A stretch of 64,000 bases of DNA from JAIUNP01 sp020161975 (GCA_036745275.1 DAIOGK010000005.1:1-64000); one strand, 5' to 3'. Positions 46,593 through 56,601 are shown, numbered from the stretch's first letter. Made by a program: numbers and translations. Notes: a model not told the origin generated them from the letters alone.

Positions 46593-46612
46593 AATTTTGG
46601 TTTTTGCGAAAA

Positions 46613-46652
46613 TTAACCATAATATCGTCTTAACACTGTGCCCCATGGTTAA
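46613..46652. promoter_or_regulatory. CtrA-like motifs in the rcdA promoter region
   Basis: TTAACCAT at 46613-46620 and its reverse complement ATGGTTAA at 46645-46652 face each other, with a further TTAAC at 46630-46634 between. TTAACCAT is one of the two sequences described for CtrA-controlled genes in Caulobacter, and TTAA is the half-site of the other. They lie about 90-130 nt before the rcdA start. Regulation is inferred. Confidence 0.5.
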
Positions 46653-46741
46653 AGTCTGTATGTCTTGCAGGTGTCTCCTCCGACTGCCACGGCTGTCGCA
46701 AATCGAAACGAGAACGGCCAAGTAAGACGGAGACTTTGACA

Positions 46742-47281
46742 ATGCAGGATATGCGTCGCGGAATTGCAATGAACACTGAGCGCAACATTGCCACCGTGTC
46801 TTTCACGCAGCGGATGGTTGCATCCGAGAGCTTCAAGGTGTTGTTCCGCGAAGGCATGGCCCTTGTCGAAGAGACCGCTGCGTATCTGGACGGCCCCGGT
46901 CGGCAGGAATCCCGGGCGTTGGCCCGGCCGAGCGCGCTGGCCTACGCATCCGAGAGTATGCGCCTGACGACACGCCTGATGCAGATGACATCATGGCTGC
47001 TGCTCCAGCGCGCCGTGAATGAAGGCGAACTCAGCCGTGAGGAAGCCGAGCGCGAACATAGCCGCATCAAGGTCGCCCCGCAGGATGTGGCAAGCGCACC
47101 GGACATGTTCGCCCTGCTGCCCGTGACCCTGCGCACGCTGGTTGAACGCTCGCTGCGCCTTCAGGACCGCGTACTGCACATTGATGCCGATCTCAAAGCC
47201 GATGCGATGCCGGCTGAGAGTCAGGTGAACCCGGTGGCCGAACAGCTTAACGTCCTGCAACGCGCGCTCAACCTGCGCTGA
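46742..47281 (+). CDS. rcdA: RcdA-like protein (DUF1465), regulator of CtrA degradation
   Basis: A 179-residue, mainly helical cytosolic protein of the DUF1465 family, which includes Caulobacter RcdA. The family motifs SFTQRMVASESFKVLFREGMALVE (core around residues 20-43) and AYASESMRLTTRLMQMTSWLLLQRAV are present. In Caulobacter RcdA joins CpdR and PopA at the ClpXP protease to time the destruction of CtrA at the cell pole. ClpXP is encoded in this same window. The ATG at 46742 follows GGAG; a TTG two codons before it and ATGs shortly after are alternatives. Confidence 0.88.
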   Translation: MQDMRRGIAMNTERNIATVSFTQRMVASESFKVLFREGMALVEETAAYLDGPGRQESRALARPSALAYASESMRLTTRLMQMTSWLLLQRAVNEGELSREEAEREHSRIKVAPQDVASAPDMFALLPVTLRTLVERSLRLQDRVLHIDADLKADAMPAESQVNPVAEQLNVLQRALNLR

Positions 47282-47320
47282 CGGGTTGCAGGGTGCATCC
47301 TGCCGACGTATCAGGTCGGC

Positions 47321-48721
47321 ATGACGGAACATCTCAAGCCCATACACATCATTGGCGGCGGCCTCGCCGGTTCCGAGGCCGCGTGGCAGGCCGCCGAGGC
47401 CGGCGTCCCTGTGATCCTGCACGAAATGCGCCCCCAGCGCATGACCGAGGCGCACAAGACTCAAGGACTTGCCGAACTCGTCTGTTCCAATTCCTTCCGC
47501 TCGGATGATGCGGCCACCAATGCCGTGGGCCTGCTGCACGCCGAAATGCGAAAACTCGGCTCGCTGATCATGGCAAGCGGCGATGCGCATCAGGTGCCGG
47601 CGGGTTCGGCGCTTGCCGTCGACCGCGACGGATTTTCAAACGCCGTGACCGCCGCGCTCGAAGCGCATCCGAACATCACCATTGACCGGGGCGAGATCGC
47701 CGGGCTGCCGCCGGCGGAATGGGACAATGTGATCGTCGCCACCGGCCCGCTGACCTCGCCGCCGCTGGCCGATGCCATCCGTGCGCTGACCGGCGAAGAC
47801 GGCCTTGCCTTTTTCGATGCCATCGCCCCCATCGTCCATTTCGATACGATCGACATGGAGAAGGCGTGGTTCCAGTCGCGTTATGACAAGGCCGGCCCGG
47901 GCGGCACGGGCGCCGACTACATCAACTGCCCGCTCGACAAGGAGCAGTACGAGGCGTTCATCGACGCGCTGCTTGCCGGCGACAAGACCGAGTTCAAGGA
48001 ATTCGAGGGCACGCCCTATTTCGATGGTTGCCTGCCGGTCGAGGTGATGGCGGAGCGGGGCCGCGAGACGCTGCGTCACGGCCCGATGAAACCCGTCGGC
48101 CTCACCAATCCGCACAACCCGACCGTAAAGGCCTATGCCATCGTCCAGCTGCGGCAGGATAACGCGCTCGGCACGCTCTACAATATGGTCGGCTTCCAGA
48201 CGAAGCTGAAATACGGCGCGCAGACCGACATTCTCCGCATGATTCCGGGGCTGGAGAAGGCGGTTTTCGCGCGGCTCGGCGGCATCCACCGCAACACCTA
48301 TCTCAATTCGCCGAAGCTGCTGGATGGGTCGCTGCGGCTCAAGGCCATGCCGCGCCTGCGCTTCGCCGGCCAGATCACCGGCTGCGAGGGCTATGTCGAA
48401 AGCGCTGCTGTCGGCCTCCTCGCCGGGCGCATGGCCGCCGCCGAACAGCTGGGTCGCCCCCTGCCGCCTCTGCCGCCCACCACCGCACTCGGTGCGCTGG
48501 TCAACCACATCACCGGCGGGCACATCTCGACCATCGACGCCGGCCCGCGCTCGTTTCAGCCGATGAACATCAATTTCGGGCTGTTTCCGCCGCTCACCGA
48601 GCCGGTCAAATCCGAGGACGGCAAGCGCCTGCGCGGCAAGGACAAGACGATTGCGAAGAAAAGGGCGCTGAGCGCAAGGGCGCTCAGGGAACTTGACGGG
48701 TGGCTGGCGTCCCAAATCTGA
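47321..48721 (+). CDS. trmFO: TrmFO, tRNA m5U54 methyltransferase
   Basis: A 466-residue flavoenzyme that uses methylenetetrahydrofolate and FADH2 to methylate U54 in the T-loop of tRNA. The N-terminal FAD site [21 protein letters not shown], the segment [25 protein letters not shown] with the conserved Cys, and the C-terminal [16 protein letters not shown] and [21 protein letters not shown] are typical. Length is standard. It starts 39 nt after rcdA and may share its transcript. Confidence 0.97.
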   Translation: MTEHLKPIHIIGGGLAGSEAAWQAAEAGVPVILHEMRPQRMTEAHKTQGLAELVCSNSFRSDDAATNAVGLLHAEMRKLGSLIMASGDAHQVPAGSALAVDRDGFSNAVTAALEAHPNITIDRGEIAGLPPAEWDNVIVATGPLTSPPLADAIRALTGEDGLAFFDAIAPIVHFDTIDMEKAWFQSRYDKAGPGGTGADYINCPLDKEQYEAFIDALLAGDKTEFKEFEGTPYFDGCLPVEVMAERGRETLRHGPMKPVGLTNPHNPTVKAYAIVQLRQDNALGTLYNMVGFQTKLKYGAQTDILRMIPGLEKAVFARLGGIHRNTYLNSPKLLDGSLRLKAMPRLRFAGQITGCEGYVESAAVGLLAGRMAAAEQLGRPLPPLPPTTALGALVNHITGGHISTIDAGPRSFQPMNINFGLFPPLTEPVKSEDGKRLRGKDKTIAKKRALSARALRELDGWLASQI

Positions 48722-48832
48722 CGCATCCAGAGAATTGTCCGATCTGGTTGGACTATGCTCTCAAGTTATCAAATTTCTTGTCGACGCAAGGCGACACTTG
48801 TTCAATTGCGAAAGTTCTGATCATCATCGCAG

Positions 48833-49552
48833 ATGGCTGTCACATTTCACATTCTCAGTGCCAGCGGCAAATTGGCTGGCAAGACCGGCGACGACATCCG
48901 CGATGTACTGGAGCAAACGGCGATGCAATGCGCAGCGTTGCTGCCGCTGGCCAATTTGGATGTTGTCGTTTCAAATGAGCCTTGGCGGATCATCCCGAGG
49001 ATTGGTTCAAACGGCTTCTCTCACGGTCGCCACCACATATCGCTTTATGTTGACGTGGATCACCCACACTTCATCGCGCATGGCCGTTCTGATGTGCGAT
49101 CCCTGCTTGCCCATGAAATGCACCACAGCTCGCGCGATCTTGTGATCAATGGCAGCCATGGCAAAACCTACGGAGAAAACCTCATCGCCGAGGGATTGGC
49201 CTGCTGTTTCGAGGAGGAAATCGGCCAGCCGACTCCATTTTACGCGGTCGAATGCAAGGGCGAGGCGCTGGCGGCCTTCGCGAAACGCGCGATGGATCAG
49301 TTCGATACCCCAATCGAGAAACTGCCCGGCGGCTGGGAGCGCTGGAAATTCGGAACGCAAAACGATCCTGAATTTCCCTACCAATGCGGCTATTCGTTGG
49401 GGTATGCGATGGTTCACGGATGGCTGGACGCCACGTTACAAACTGCGTCACTTGCCGTCGGTGCGAATGCGGCGGCACCGCTCGCGCATTGGCGCACTGC
49501 GCCCTACCCCTCCTCCGGCGCATCCCTGAGAAAGCCGAGCCCGAGGAAATAG
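48833..49552 (+). CDS. putative zinc-dependent protease (DUF2268-like)
   Basis: A 239-residue protein without a signal peptide. It carries the zinc motif HEMHH (94-98) with E95 as candidate base, and E120 in AEGLACCFEEE as candidate third ligand, as in DUF2268 (predicted Zn-proteases). A Gly/Ser-rich segment GSNGFSHGRHH precedes it. Substrate and role are unknown. The last 49 nt overlap the 3' end of the convergent pcs gene; the final residues (about 215-239) do not look conserved, so the original stop may have been lost. Confidence 0.75.
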   Translation: MAVTFHILSASGKLAGKTGDDIRDVLEQTAMQCAALLPLANLDVVVSNEPWRIIPRIGSNGFSHGRHHISLYVDVDHPHFIAHGRSDVRSLLAHEMHHSSRDLVINGSHGKTYGENLIAEGLACCFEEEIGQPTPFYAVECKGEALAAFAKRAMDQFDTPIEKLPGGWERWKFGTQNDPEFPYQCGYSLGYAMVHGWLDATLQTASLAVGANAAAPLAHWRTAPYPSSGASLRKPSPRK

Positions 49553-50220
49553 ACCGCGCCGGCGAGCAGCACGGCCTTCACCGCAAAACCCGGCTCCAGC
49601 CGGGCCATCAGCGTCGCCACCGCTGCCCCGCCCCACAGCACCATCACGCCCATGGTCAGCGCCCGCCAGCGCTTGACGCGCACGGGATGCACGAACACCA
49701 CGGGCAGGAACATCATCGCGGCCAGTACAAGCACGATGAGCAGCGTCAGCCAGGTCGCCGGCTTGAACACAACGATGTAGAACACGACGACGTTCCACAC
49801 GGCGGGAAAGCCCTTGAACCACCAGTCGTCGGTCTTCATGCCCGTATCGGCGAAATAGAGCGCCGAGCCGACCAGCACCACCAGCCCGGCGATGAGGCCG
49901 AAGGGAGGGTCCATCACCTCGGGGCGCAGCAGCATCGCGGCGGGGACGAAGACATAGGTAATGAAATCGACGACGAGATCGAGGGTCGCGCCGTCATAGC
50001 GTGAAGCGGTTTCAGTCACCTTCAGCCAGCGCGCCAGCGGCCCATCTACCGCATCGACGACGAGCGCAATAGCAAGCCACATGAACGCCCTGGGCAAATC
50101 ACCCGCGATCACAGCCTCCAGCGCCAGAAACCCCAAGGCAGCGCCCAGCGCCGTGAAGACGTGAACACCGTAGGCCATGACATGCAAGGGCCCCTTTGGC
50201 GGTCTTGGCAGCGTTTTCAC
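49504..50220 (-). CDS. pcs: phosphatidylcholine synthase
   Basis: A 238-residue inner-membrane CDP-alcohol phosphatidyltransferase with about eight helices that condenses CDP-diacylglycerol and choline to phosphatidylcholine. The modified motif DGPLARWLKVTETASRYDG leading to LDLVVDFITYVFVPAAML is the Pcs form. Pcs is typical of Rhizobiales and other host-associated or soil Alphaproteobacteria. I placed the start at a GTG at 50220; the frame runs back to an ATG at 50301, but the additional 27 residues look unconserved. Start is uncertain. Confidence 0.93.
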   Translation of the reverse strand: MKTLPRPPKGPLHVMAYGVHVFTALGAALGFLALEAVIAGDLPRAFMWLAIALVVDAVDGPLARWLKVTETASRYDGATLDLVVDFITYVFVPAAMLLRPEVMDPPFGLIAGLVVLVGSALYFADTGMKTDDWWFKGFPAVWNVVVFYIVVFKPATWLTLLIVLVLAAMMFLPVVFVHPVRVKRWRALTMGVMVLWGGAAVATLMARLEPGFAVKAVLLAGAVYFLGLGFLRDAPEEG

Positions 50221-50357
50221 GGTGAAGGCAGTCTCCGGTCGTGGATCAGGTTCCGCTGTTAGAGCATACAGCCGGGGATTGCCGCAATGGTTCCGCAGCA
50301 TCTGCTTGACCCACCACGCTCCGGTTTGGAGGATACCGTCGGAGATTCGAGGACCGC

Positions 50358-51413
50358 ATGGGTAAGCTATTCAAGATCCTGACAGGGCTGATCGCACTTG
50401 CCGTGCTGGTGTTCGGATGTGTGCTGGCCTTCGGCACGGGCACACCCGCCCCGGAGCTTGCTAGCATCAGCGCGCCGTTCCGCGCGGTGGATTTCTCCAC
50501 CCTCCCGCCATTGAAATACGCCGAGATCGGCCGTGGCGGTCCGGTGGCCTACCGCACCTATGGGCCAGAGACTCCAAAGCAGGTCGTGATCCTGTTGCAT
50601 GGCTCCACGGCGTCTTCAGCCTCGATGCACCCGCTCGCCCGGCACCTCGCTGACCAGGGCATGAGCGTGTTCGTTCCCGATATTCGCGGCCACGGCGAAA
50701 CCGGCCAGCGCGGCACCCTGAACCATGACGGGCAGTTGATGGACGATCTCGACATGCTGGTGTCGATCATCCGCACCCGGCACGGCGAAACCCCGGTTAC
50801 GCTGCTCGGCTTTTCCGCCGGCGGCGGGCTGGCGATGCGCTATGGCGCAAGCCCATCCGGTCACTACATCGACCGCTATGTTTTCGTCGCGCCCGCGCTC
50901 GGCCCCGGTGCGCCGACCACGAAATCCTCCGGCGACCTCTGGGCGACGCCGCATGTGCCGCGCATGATTGCCCTGTCCTGGCTGAACCGGATCGGGATTG
51001 ACTGGTTCAATGGCATGGAAGCGATCCGCTTCGCCGTGCCGCCGGGGTCTGAGAAACTGCTGGCACCAAGCTATTCCTATCGGTTGTTCACCAACCTCCT
51101 GCCGACCGACTACGCGGCGGACCTGCGCCTGAACGTGCGGCCGATGGCTGCCGTTCTGGCCGAGAAGGATGAACTCTTCGACACTGCAACGCTGCGCCGT
51201 GCCCTGATGGACGCCCGCTCCGAGATTTCCGTCTCCATCGTGCCGGATGTGAACCACATCGGCCTCATCCTGCAACCGGCAGGGCTTGCGGCCATCACAC
51301 GTGTACTTCAGGGGAAGGATATAGAGGATCGTCCGGACGAACTCGACCCCGATGGCGTCAGAGCCACCAGCCCCGGCGAGGCACCGCCGCAAGCGCCGCC
51401 GCAGGGCGGCTGA
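50358..51413 (+). CDS. membrane-anchored alpha/beta hydrolase
   Basis: A 351-residue protein with an N-terminal membrane helix or signal anchor (about 6-24) and an alpha/beta hydrolase domain from about 60. The oxyanion HG motif VVILLHGSTA, the nucleophile elbow GFSAGGG with S153, the acid region AEKDELFD and the C-terminal VNHIGLIL His complete a Ser-Asp-His triad. It resembles monoacylglycerol lipase-type lysophospholipases. It is divergent from pcs and may act on membrane lipids, which is inference. The C-terminal 40 residues are Pro/Gly-rich and variable. Confidence 0.85.
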   Translation: MGKLFKILTGLIALAVLVFGCVLAFGTGTPAPELASISAPFRAVDFSTLPPLKYAEIGRGGPVAYRTYGPETPKQVVILLHGSTASSASMHPLARHLADQGMSVFVPDIRGHGETGQRGTLNHDGQLMDDLDMLVSIIRTRHGETPVTLLGFSAGGGLAMRYGASPSGHYIDRYVFVAPALGPGAPTTKSSGDLWATPHVPRMIALSWLNRIGIDWFNGMEAIRFAVPPGSEKLLAPSYSYRLFTNLLPTDYAADLRLNVRPMAAVLAEKDELFDTATLRRALMDARSEISVSIVPDVNHIGLILQPAGLAAITRVLQGKDIEDRPDELDPDGVRATSPGEAPPQAPPQGG

Positions 51414-51428
51414 GCCAAACGACGCCCC

Positions 51429-54400
51429 CTATTGTTCGTGACGCGGAACGGCGGAAGGCGCATTGCCACCCGCCCCGCGAAAATCAATCAGCTTGCGCAG
51501 AAAACCCGGCGCAATCGCGGTCAACGGGTTGATGTTCAGTGTCGGCGCACTCACCCGCCCCACGATGTTATAGCGCACGGCGAACAGCCCCTCGTTGCGG
51601 CCACCGCCGAGGATCGGCCCGAGCAGCGGCACCTGAGCGAACAGGTTGTTCAGCGTGTAGGCGGGCACGAAGGTCCCGGTCAGGTCTACGCGATCACGCT
51701 GATAATCGAGATAGCCCGACAGGCTGCCGCCGATGTTCGGCCCCCACATCACGGCATCCGTGACATCGAGCCGCCCGGCAGTACGCACGAATTTCGCGGT
51801 CATCTTTGTGAAGGGAACATCCCTGCCATCCGCCAGCCGGCTGGCAACTTCCGGTGCAAGCCGGGTTGAATCGGAATGGGCCGGCGCGCTGCCATCGCCC
51901 ACGAGCCGCCGCATGGCTGGTTCGTTGCGCAGGGAGAAATCCTTGACGAAAATCGAGCCGGTCTGCTTGCCCTTGCTCAGTTGAACGGAGAGGATCAGAT
52001 CACCCCCGCGCATCCGCGAGTAGAGATCGAAAAAGCGCAGGAAGGCCCCGGCATCCTCGCTTTCAACATCCAGATGCCCACCCTGCCCGGCAGATGGCTT
52101 CAAATGGGCCGTCACCGGCCCGCGATCGAACCGCCCGGTCATGTCGAAGCGCCGCAGATCCGTGCCGCGCAGCGCCAGCTTCAGATCGGCGTTGGTGATC
52201 AACTCGCCGCTGAACCCGGACAGGACCGTGACGCGCAGCGCAACTTCAGTATCGCGCGCGCCTGCCTTGTCGATATCGCCCGTCTGGAGCGAACGCAGGA
52301 AGGGCCGCACGTCGAACGCATTGCCGGTCAGCGTGACGCGGGTCAGCCCGCCGTCCCGCTCGGCATCGAGCTTGGCATTATCTCCAGACGACAGCCGAAA
52401 ACTCGTGAATTGCGCTTTCTGGAACGTACCATCGGCGCCAAGGTTCAAACTGCCCCGCACCGCCAGCGTGCCCGCATCGAGTTCCAGTTTGTCGAGCAGC
52501 CACCCACCCGAAACATCGTTCAGCCGCGCTTTCAGCCTGCCCGGCGCGCCGGCCTTCTTCTGCCAGCCTGGCAAAAGATCGTCGACGCTGGCCCGCACAA
52601 GATCGGCATCGACGAAAACATCGCGCTGATCCCCCTCGCCAGGCTGGGCCGTCAGCTTAACCTGAACCGGGCCGGTCAGCCTGGACCCCAGAGCGATGCC
52701 CCTGCGCGCCCGGGCCGCATCGTCGAGCACCATTGACAGCGATGCGGTTGCCGGCCCTCGTCCGCCCATCCGCATTTCCACCTGCGCCGGCACACCAAAG
52801 ACACGCGCATCCCCCTTCAGGGTCGTGATGTCCCGCTCGGTGCTCAGCGTGAAGTTGCCCCCTTCCAGCCGGTCACTGCCCACCGCCTTTTCAACCGATA
52901 CGTTGGTAAGCTTCGCATTGACAGCGACCTTCACATCACCGGCAGACGCAGGACGACTCTGTCCGGCCGGCTCGCCCGGATCGGGCAGGCGAAACTGCAC
53001 CGTAACCTCGCCATCCCCATGCCCCTTGATGTTCTGCGGCTCCATGCCACGCGGCGTATAAGGCTGGAGTGCAGGGCTCTTCACCAGCTCGGCCAGCGCA
53101 TCAACCGAGGCGGAAAACCGCGCGCGAAGCCGGGCTTCCGGGCGCTTCGGAGCAAAATCCGCCACGGTCAGCACCGCATCGGACAGCGCAACCCGCCGGT
53201 TGCCGGCAAGGTCTATCCAGCCGTTCGTCACCAGAATCTTCGCCGCCCGCCCCGAGACAGTGCCGCTTCCCTGCGCATCGCGGATCGGCGGCATTCCCTT
53301 CAGCGGGACATAGACAGCCTTGTTCACGGTCCAGACAATCGCGAGCGCCTGCTCGGGCACAGGCTTGCTCTGAATTGCCTGCGCCATCACATCGGGCGGA
53401 AAATCCAGCTTCAGCGTGAAGTTGGGCAGTTCGCCACCGCGCAAGGTATCGGCGAGGTAGGTCCGCACGTCGGTTGCCGCAAAGTGGGGCCAGAGCGCAA
53501 GCGCCGCCCGCGCATCAACATTGCTGCCCTTCACGTCAAGCTTCAGGCCGCTGCGGGCGGCATCGTCCAGCCAGACGACCCCGCCCAGGCTGACATCACC
53601 TGCCGGCCCGGATACGGCAACATTGTCGATGTCCAGTCGTGCCGCAGCCGGCAGAGCGGAAAGCGCGATGCGGATCGATGCGACAGTCACGTCTGGATCG
53701 CCCGGACGTGCGCCCGGCAGAACCTGATCCTTGCCGGCTAGCCGGATGGCCCATGCGCCGTCCATCCGTTCCGGTGGTTCAAGATCGCCCGAAACCGTCA
53801 CGGTCGAGCCCGCAAACCGGGCGGAGACCCGCGGGAGCGCGATGGTCTTTGCTCCGTCAGTCCAAGTCATGGTTGCGGCGATATTGCTGATGTTCATCAC
53901 ATCCGTCGGAGCGGGACCGGCCTTGAAGCTGAACGCGCCCACTGACAATCCGGCGCTGGCCGTTTGGGCCTTCCCGTTCCGGTCCACGGTGGCGGTGAAG
54001 GTGGCATCGACCGGCTGGCGCGCCTCCAGCAGTCCCGCCTTCATGCCGGCGATCACCAGAAGATCGGAAACCTGGAGGTTCTCGGTCCGCGCCGTGAAGG
54101 TCTGCTCGCCCTCCTTTTCGGGGTTCAGTTCCATGCTGAGCGCGAAAGCCGCATCCCGCATCTTCACCTCGAAGCGCCCGCGCGCCATGCCGTCTTCACG
54201 GCTTTCCATCGTCGAGGAGATGCCACTCAGCGCATAGGTGTGGCCGTTGCGACGGTCCCGCAACGCAACCGAGGCATTGGAAACGCTGACCTGCGGCAGG
54301 CGCCCGCCCAGCGCATTGCGCATCGCGTCGATGCCGGCGAAACCCGAGCCGATGACCTGCTTGACCTGCTCCAGCGGCGCCGGCTCGCTCGAATGCGTAT

Positions 54401-54920
54401 CGACCGGCTCCGTAGCGCCCGTTGCCTCGCCCGTGCCCACCACCAGCGCGCCGTTGTCATCCACCTCGACCGCAACCTTCAGCCCGTCCAGTTGCACATC
54501 GACCGGTACGATCCGCAGGGTCAGCAGCGACATCGAATTCAGCGTGATCACCCCTTCAGGCGCCGAGATGAGACCTCGTCCCTCCGGCCCGCGCACAGCG
54601 AAATTGCTGATCCTGACGATGGTCTTCTGATCTTCGCGCCGGATATCGACAGCACCAATTGCGATTTTCAACGACGGATCAATGCGCTCCTGCAAGGCAC
54701 TGACGATCCGATCCCGCACAAAGCGGCCCACCAGCGAATTGTTCTCAAGGTTGAAATAGACCAGCCCGACCAGCCCGCCGACGACCAGTAGCAGAATTGC
54801 CCCAAGGACCAGAAAGATGCGCTTCAACAACGTTCCAGATCGCACGGGCCGCCCACCGGGTTCCACGGCATCGGTCAAAACGCCCGGTTGGGACGTTTGG
54901 CTGTTCTCCTGCATGTTCAT
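51429..54920 (-). CDS. AsmA-like / DUF3971 large envelope protein
   Basis: A 1163-residue protein. A short cytosolic N-terminus precedes one membrane helix (about 29-52), and the rest is a periplasmic beta-rich chain typical of the AsmA/YhdP/TamB superfamily, with DUF3971 and AsmA-like C-terminal regions: repeats such as VSGDLEPPERM and a C-terminal PLLGPILGGGRNEGLFAVRYNIVGRVS-type segment (core around 1095-1120). These proteins form long grooves that move phospholipids between inner and outer membrane. The role here is inferred from the family. It is divergent from bcp and convergent with the hydrolase gene. Confidence 0.87.
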   Translation of the reverse strand: MNMQENSQTSQPGVLTDAVEPGGRPVRSGTLLKRIFLVLGAILLLVVGGLVGLVYFNLENNSLVGRFVRDRIVSALQERIDPSLKIAIGAVDIRREDQKTIVRISNFAVRGPEGRGLISAPEGVITLNSMSLLTLRIVPVDVQLDGLKVAVEVDDNGALVVGTGEATGATEPVDTHSSEPAPLEQVKQVIGSGFAGIDAMRNALGGRLPQVSVSNASVALRDRRNGHTYALSGISSTMESREDGMARGRFEVKMRDAAFALSMELNPEKEGEQTFTARTENLQVSDLLVIAGMKAGLLEARQPVDATFTATVDRNGKAQTASAGLSVGAFSFKAGPAPTDVMNISNIAATMTWTDGAKTIALPRVSARFAGSTVTVSGDLEPPERMDGAWAIRLAGKDQVLPGARPGDPDVTVASIRIALSALPAAARLDIDNVAVSGPAGDVSLGGVVWLDDAARSGLKLDVKGSNVDARAALALWPHFAATDVRTYLADTLRGGELPNFTLKLDFPPDVMAQAIQSKPVPEQALAIVWTVNKAVYVPLKGMPPIRDAQGSGTVSGRAAKILVTNGWIDLAGNRRVALSDAVLTVADFAPKRPEARLRARFSASVDALAELVKSPALQPYTPRGMEPQNIKGHGDGEVTVQFRLPDPGEPAGQSRPASAGDVKVAVNAKLTNVSVEKAVGSDRLEGGNFTLSTERDITTLKGDARVFGVPAQVEMRMGGRGPATASLSMVLDDAARARRGIALGSRLTGPVQVKLTAQPGEGDQRDVFVDADLVRASVDDLLPGWQKKAGAPGRLKARLNDVSGGWLLDKLELDAGTLAVRGSLNLGADGTFQKAQFTSFRLSSGDNAKLDAERDGGLTRVTLTGNAFDVRPFLRSLQTGDIDKAGARDTEVALRVTVLSGFSGELITNADLKLALRGTDLRRFDMTGRFDRGPVTAHLKPSAGQGGHLDVESEDAGAFLRFFDLYSRMRGGDLILSVQLSKGKQTGSIFVKDFSLRNEPAMRRLVGDGSAPAHSDSTRLAPEVASRLADGRDVPFTKMTAKFVRTAGRLDVTDAVMWGPNIGGSLSGYLDYQRDRVDLTGTFVPAYTLNNLFAQVPLLGPILGGGRNEGLFAVRYNIVGRVSAPTLNINPLTAIAPGFLRKLIDFRGAGGNAPSAVPRHEQ

Positions 54921-55029
54921 TCTGATTCGACTATACAGGTCCCTTGATCCAGCGAAGTGAGATTTTGCACAGTTGACTGGCCAGCACGTTTTCGCCTGCT
55001 ATGCTTTGCAGCAAATCAAGGAGGGATCC

Positions 55030-55509
55030 ATGAGCACCACGATCGCCACAGGGCAACCCGCCCCCGAGTTCAACCTCGAAACCGATGGCGGCGGCTCCCT
55101 CTCCCTGGCATCGCTTCGCGGCAGAAACGTGGTGCTCTATTTCTACCCGAAGGACGACACGAGCGGCTGCACCATGGAATCGAAGGACTTCAACAGCCTG
55201 AAGGACGATTTCAATGCCGCCAACACCGTCATTGTCGGCATCTCGCCGGACAGCACCACCAGCCACGACAAGTTCAAGGCGAAATACGGCCTGTGCTTTC
55301 CGCTCGCCGCGGATCCCGCCAAGGCGACGCTGGAATCCTATGGCGTCTGGGTGCAGAAATCCATGTATGGGCGCAAATACATGGGGGTCGAGCGCACGAC
55401 CGTGCTGGTCGATGCGGCGGGCACCATCGCCCACATCTGGCCGAAGGTGAAAGTGCCCGGCCATGCCGCCGAGGTGCTGGCGGCGGCAAAGGCGCTGCCC
55501 GCGTCGTAA
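55030..55509 (+). CDS. bcp: peroxiredoxin Bcp/PrxQ-like
   Basis: A 159-residue thiol peroxidase. The peroxidatic cysteine C47 lies in YPKDDTSGCTMES. The resolving cysteine five residues later, present in many BCPs such as E. coli, is replaced by K52; C89 in KYGLCF is the only other candidate, so the enzyme may use an atypical or one-Cys mechanism. The start at 55030 is preceded by AAGGAGG; the longer frame upstream is unlikely. It reduces peroxides with thioredoxin or a similar thiol. Confidence 0.95.
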   Translation: MSTTIATGQPAPEFNLETDGGGSLSLASLRGRNVVLYFYPKDDTSGCTMESKDFNSLKDDFNAANTVIVGISPDSTTSHDKFKAKYGLCFPLAADPAKATLESYGVWVQKSMYGRKYMGVERTTVLVDAAGTIAHIWPKVKVPGHAAEVLAAAKALPAS

Positions 55510-55548
55510 CGGACCGACGCAGGATCCGGAGCGACCGAATCGGTCGCC

Positions 55549-56601
55549 TCAGGGCGCCGGGTTCTGATGCAGTTGATGGATGGCGTTGATCCGCGCTTCC
55601 AGCTCGCTGGTCCATTTCAGCGAAACCGAGGCAATATCGCTGCGCAACTGCTCAATTGTCGTCGCGCCAATGATATTTGACGCCACGAAAGGCCGGGTGG
55701 TGACGAATTGCAGGGCCATCTGCGCCGGATCGATGCCAAATTCACGGGCAAGCGCGACATAGGCCCGGATGGCGATCTCAGCGCCGGGCTTCTGATAGCG
55801 CTGGCTGCGATTGAACAGCGTCCCCCGCGCACCGGCGGGCCGTGCACCATCGAGGTATTTGCCCGTCAGATAGCCCTGCGCCAGCGGCGAATAGGCCATC
55901 AGCCCCACATCCTCGCGCAGGCCAACCTCGGCCATGCCGATTTCATAGGTGCGGTTGATGAGGTTATAGGCATTCTGCACGGAGGCGACGCGTGGCAGGT
56001 CGAGCCGCTCTGAGCGGGACAGAAACTGCATCGTGCCCCAGGGCGTTTCGTTCGACAGGCCGATGGCCCGCACCTTGCCCTGCTTCACCAGATCGTCGAG
56101 CGCGCCGAGCGTTTCCTCGAACGGCACACCCTCGCCTTCCGGCAGACGCGTGAAGGTCGTCGGGTTCGAGCCCCATTCAGACATGGGCCGATCCGGGCAA
56201 TGAAGCTGGTAAAGGTCGATGTAATCCGTGCCGAGCCGCGACAGGCTCCCCTCGATCGCTTCAAAGATCTGCGCGCGCGTCAGGCGAACCGGTACGCCGC
56301 CCTTGCGAAGATAATCACCGCCCTGCCCGCGCCCGGACACCTTGGTGGCCAGAATGACCTTGTCCCGATTGCCTCGCGCCCGGAACCACGAGCCGATGAT
56401 CCGCTCGGTGGAGCCCTGCGTTTCCGCAGTGGGCGGAATGGAATACATCTCGGCTGTGTCGAAGAAATTGATGCCATGGGCGAGCGCATAATCCATCTGC
56501 GCATGGCCCTCGGCCTCGGTATTCTGCTGGCCCCAGGTCATCGTGCCAAGGCACAGGGCGCTGACGTTCATTCCGGTTCGGCCAAGCGGGCGCAGTTCCA
56601 T
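55549..56601 (-). CDS. aldo/keto reductase, Tas-like
   Basis: A 350-residue NADPH-dependent oxidoreductase of the AKR superfamily. GRTGMNVSALCLGTMTWGQQN and INFFDTAEMYSIP carry the catalytic Asp and Tyr, ILATKVSGRG the Lys and IDLYQLHCPDRP the His; the loop SNIIGATTIEQLRSD is near the C-terminus. The sequence fits the Tas/YghZ-like group. It is convergent with bcp, 39 nt away. Substrate unknown. Confidence 0.9.
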   Translation of the reverse strand: MELRPLGRTGMNVSALCLGTMTWGQQNTEAEGHAQMDYALAHGINFFDTAEMYSIPPTAETQGSTERIIGSWFRARGNRDKVILATKVSGRGQGGDYLRKGGVPVRLTRAQIFEAIEGSLSRLGTDYIDLYQLHCPDRPMSEWGSNPTTFTRLPEGEGVPFEETLGALDDLVKQGKVRAIGLSNETPWGTMQFLSRSERLDLPRVASVQNAYNLINRTYEIGMAEVGLREDVGLMAYSPLAQGYLTGKYLDGARPAGARGTLFNRSQRYQKPGAEIAIRAYVALAREFGIDPAQMALQFVTTRPFVASNIIGATTIEQLRSDIASVSLKWTSELEARINAIHQLHQNPAP

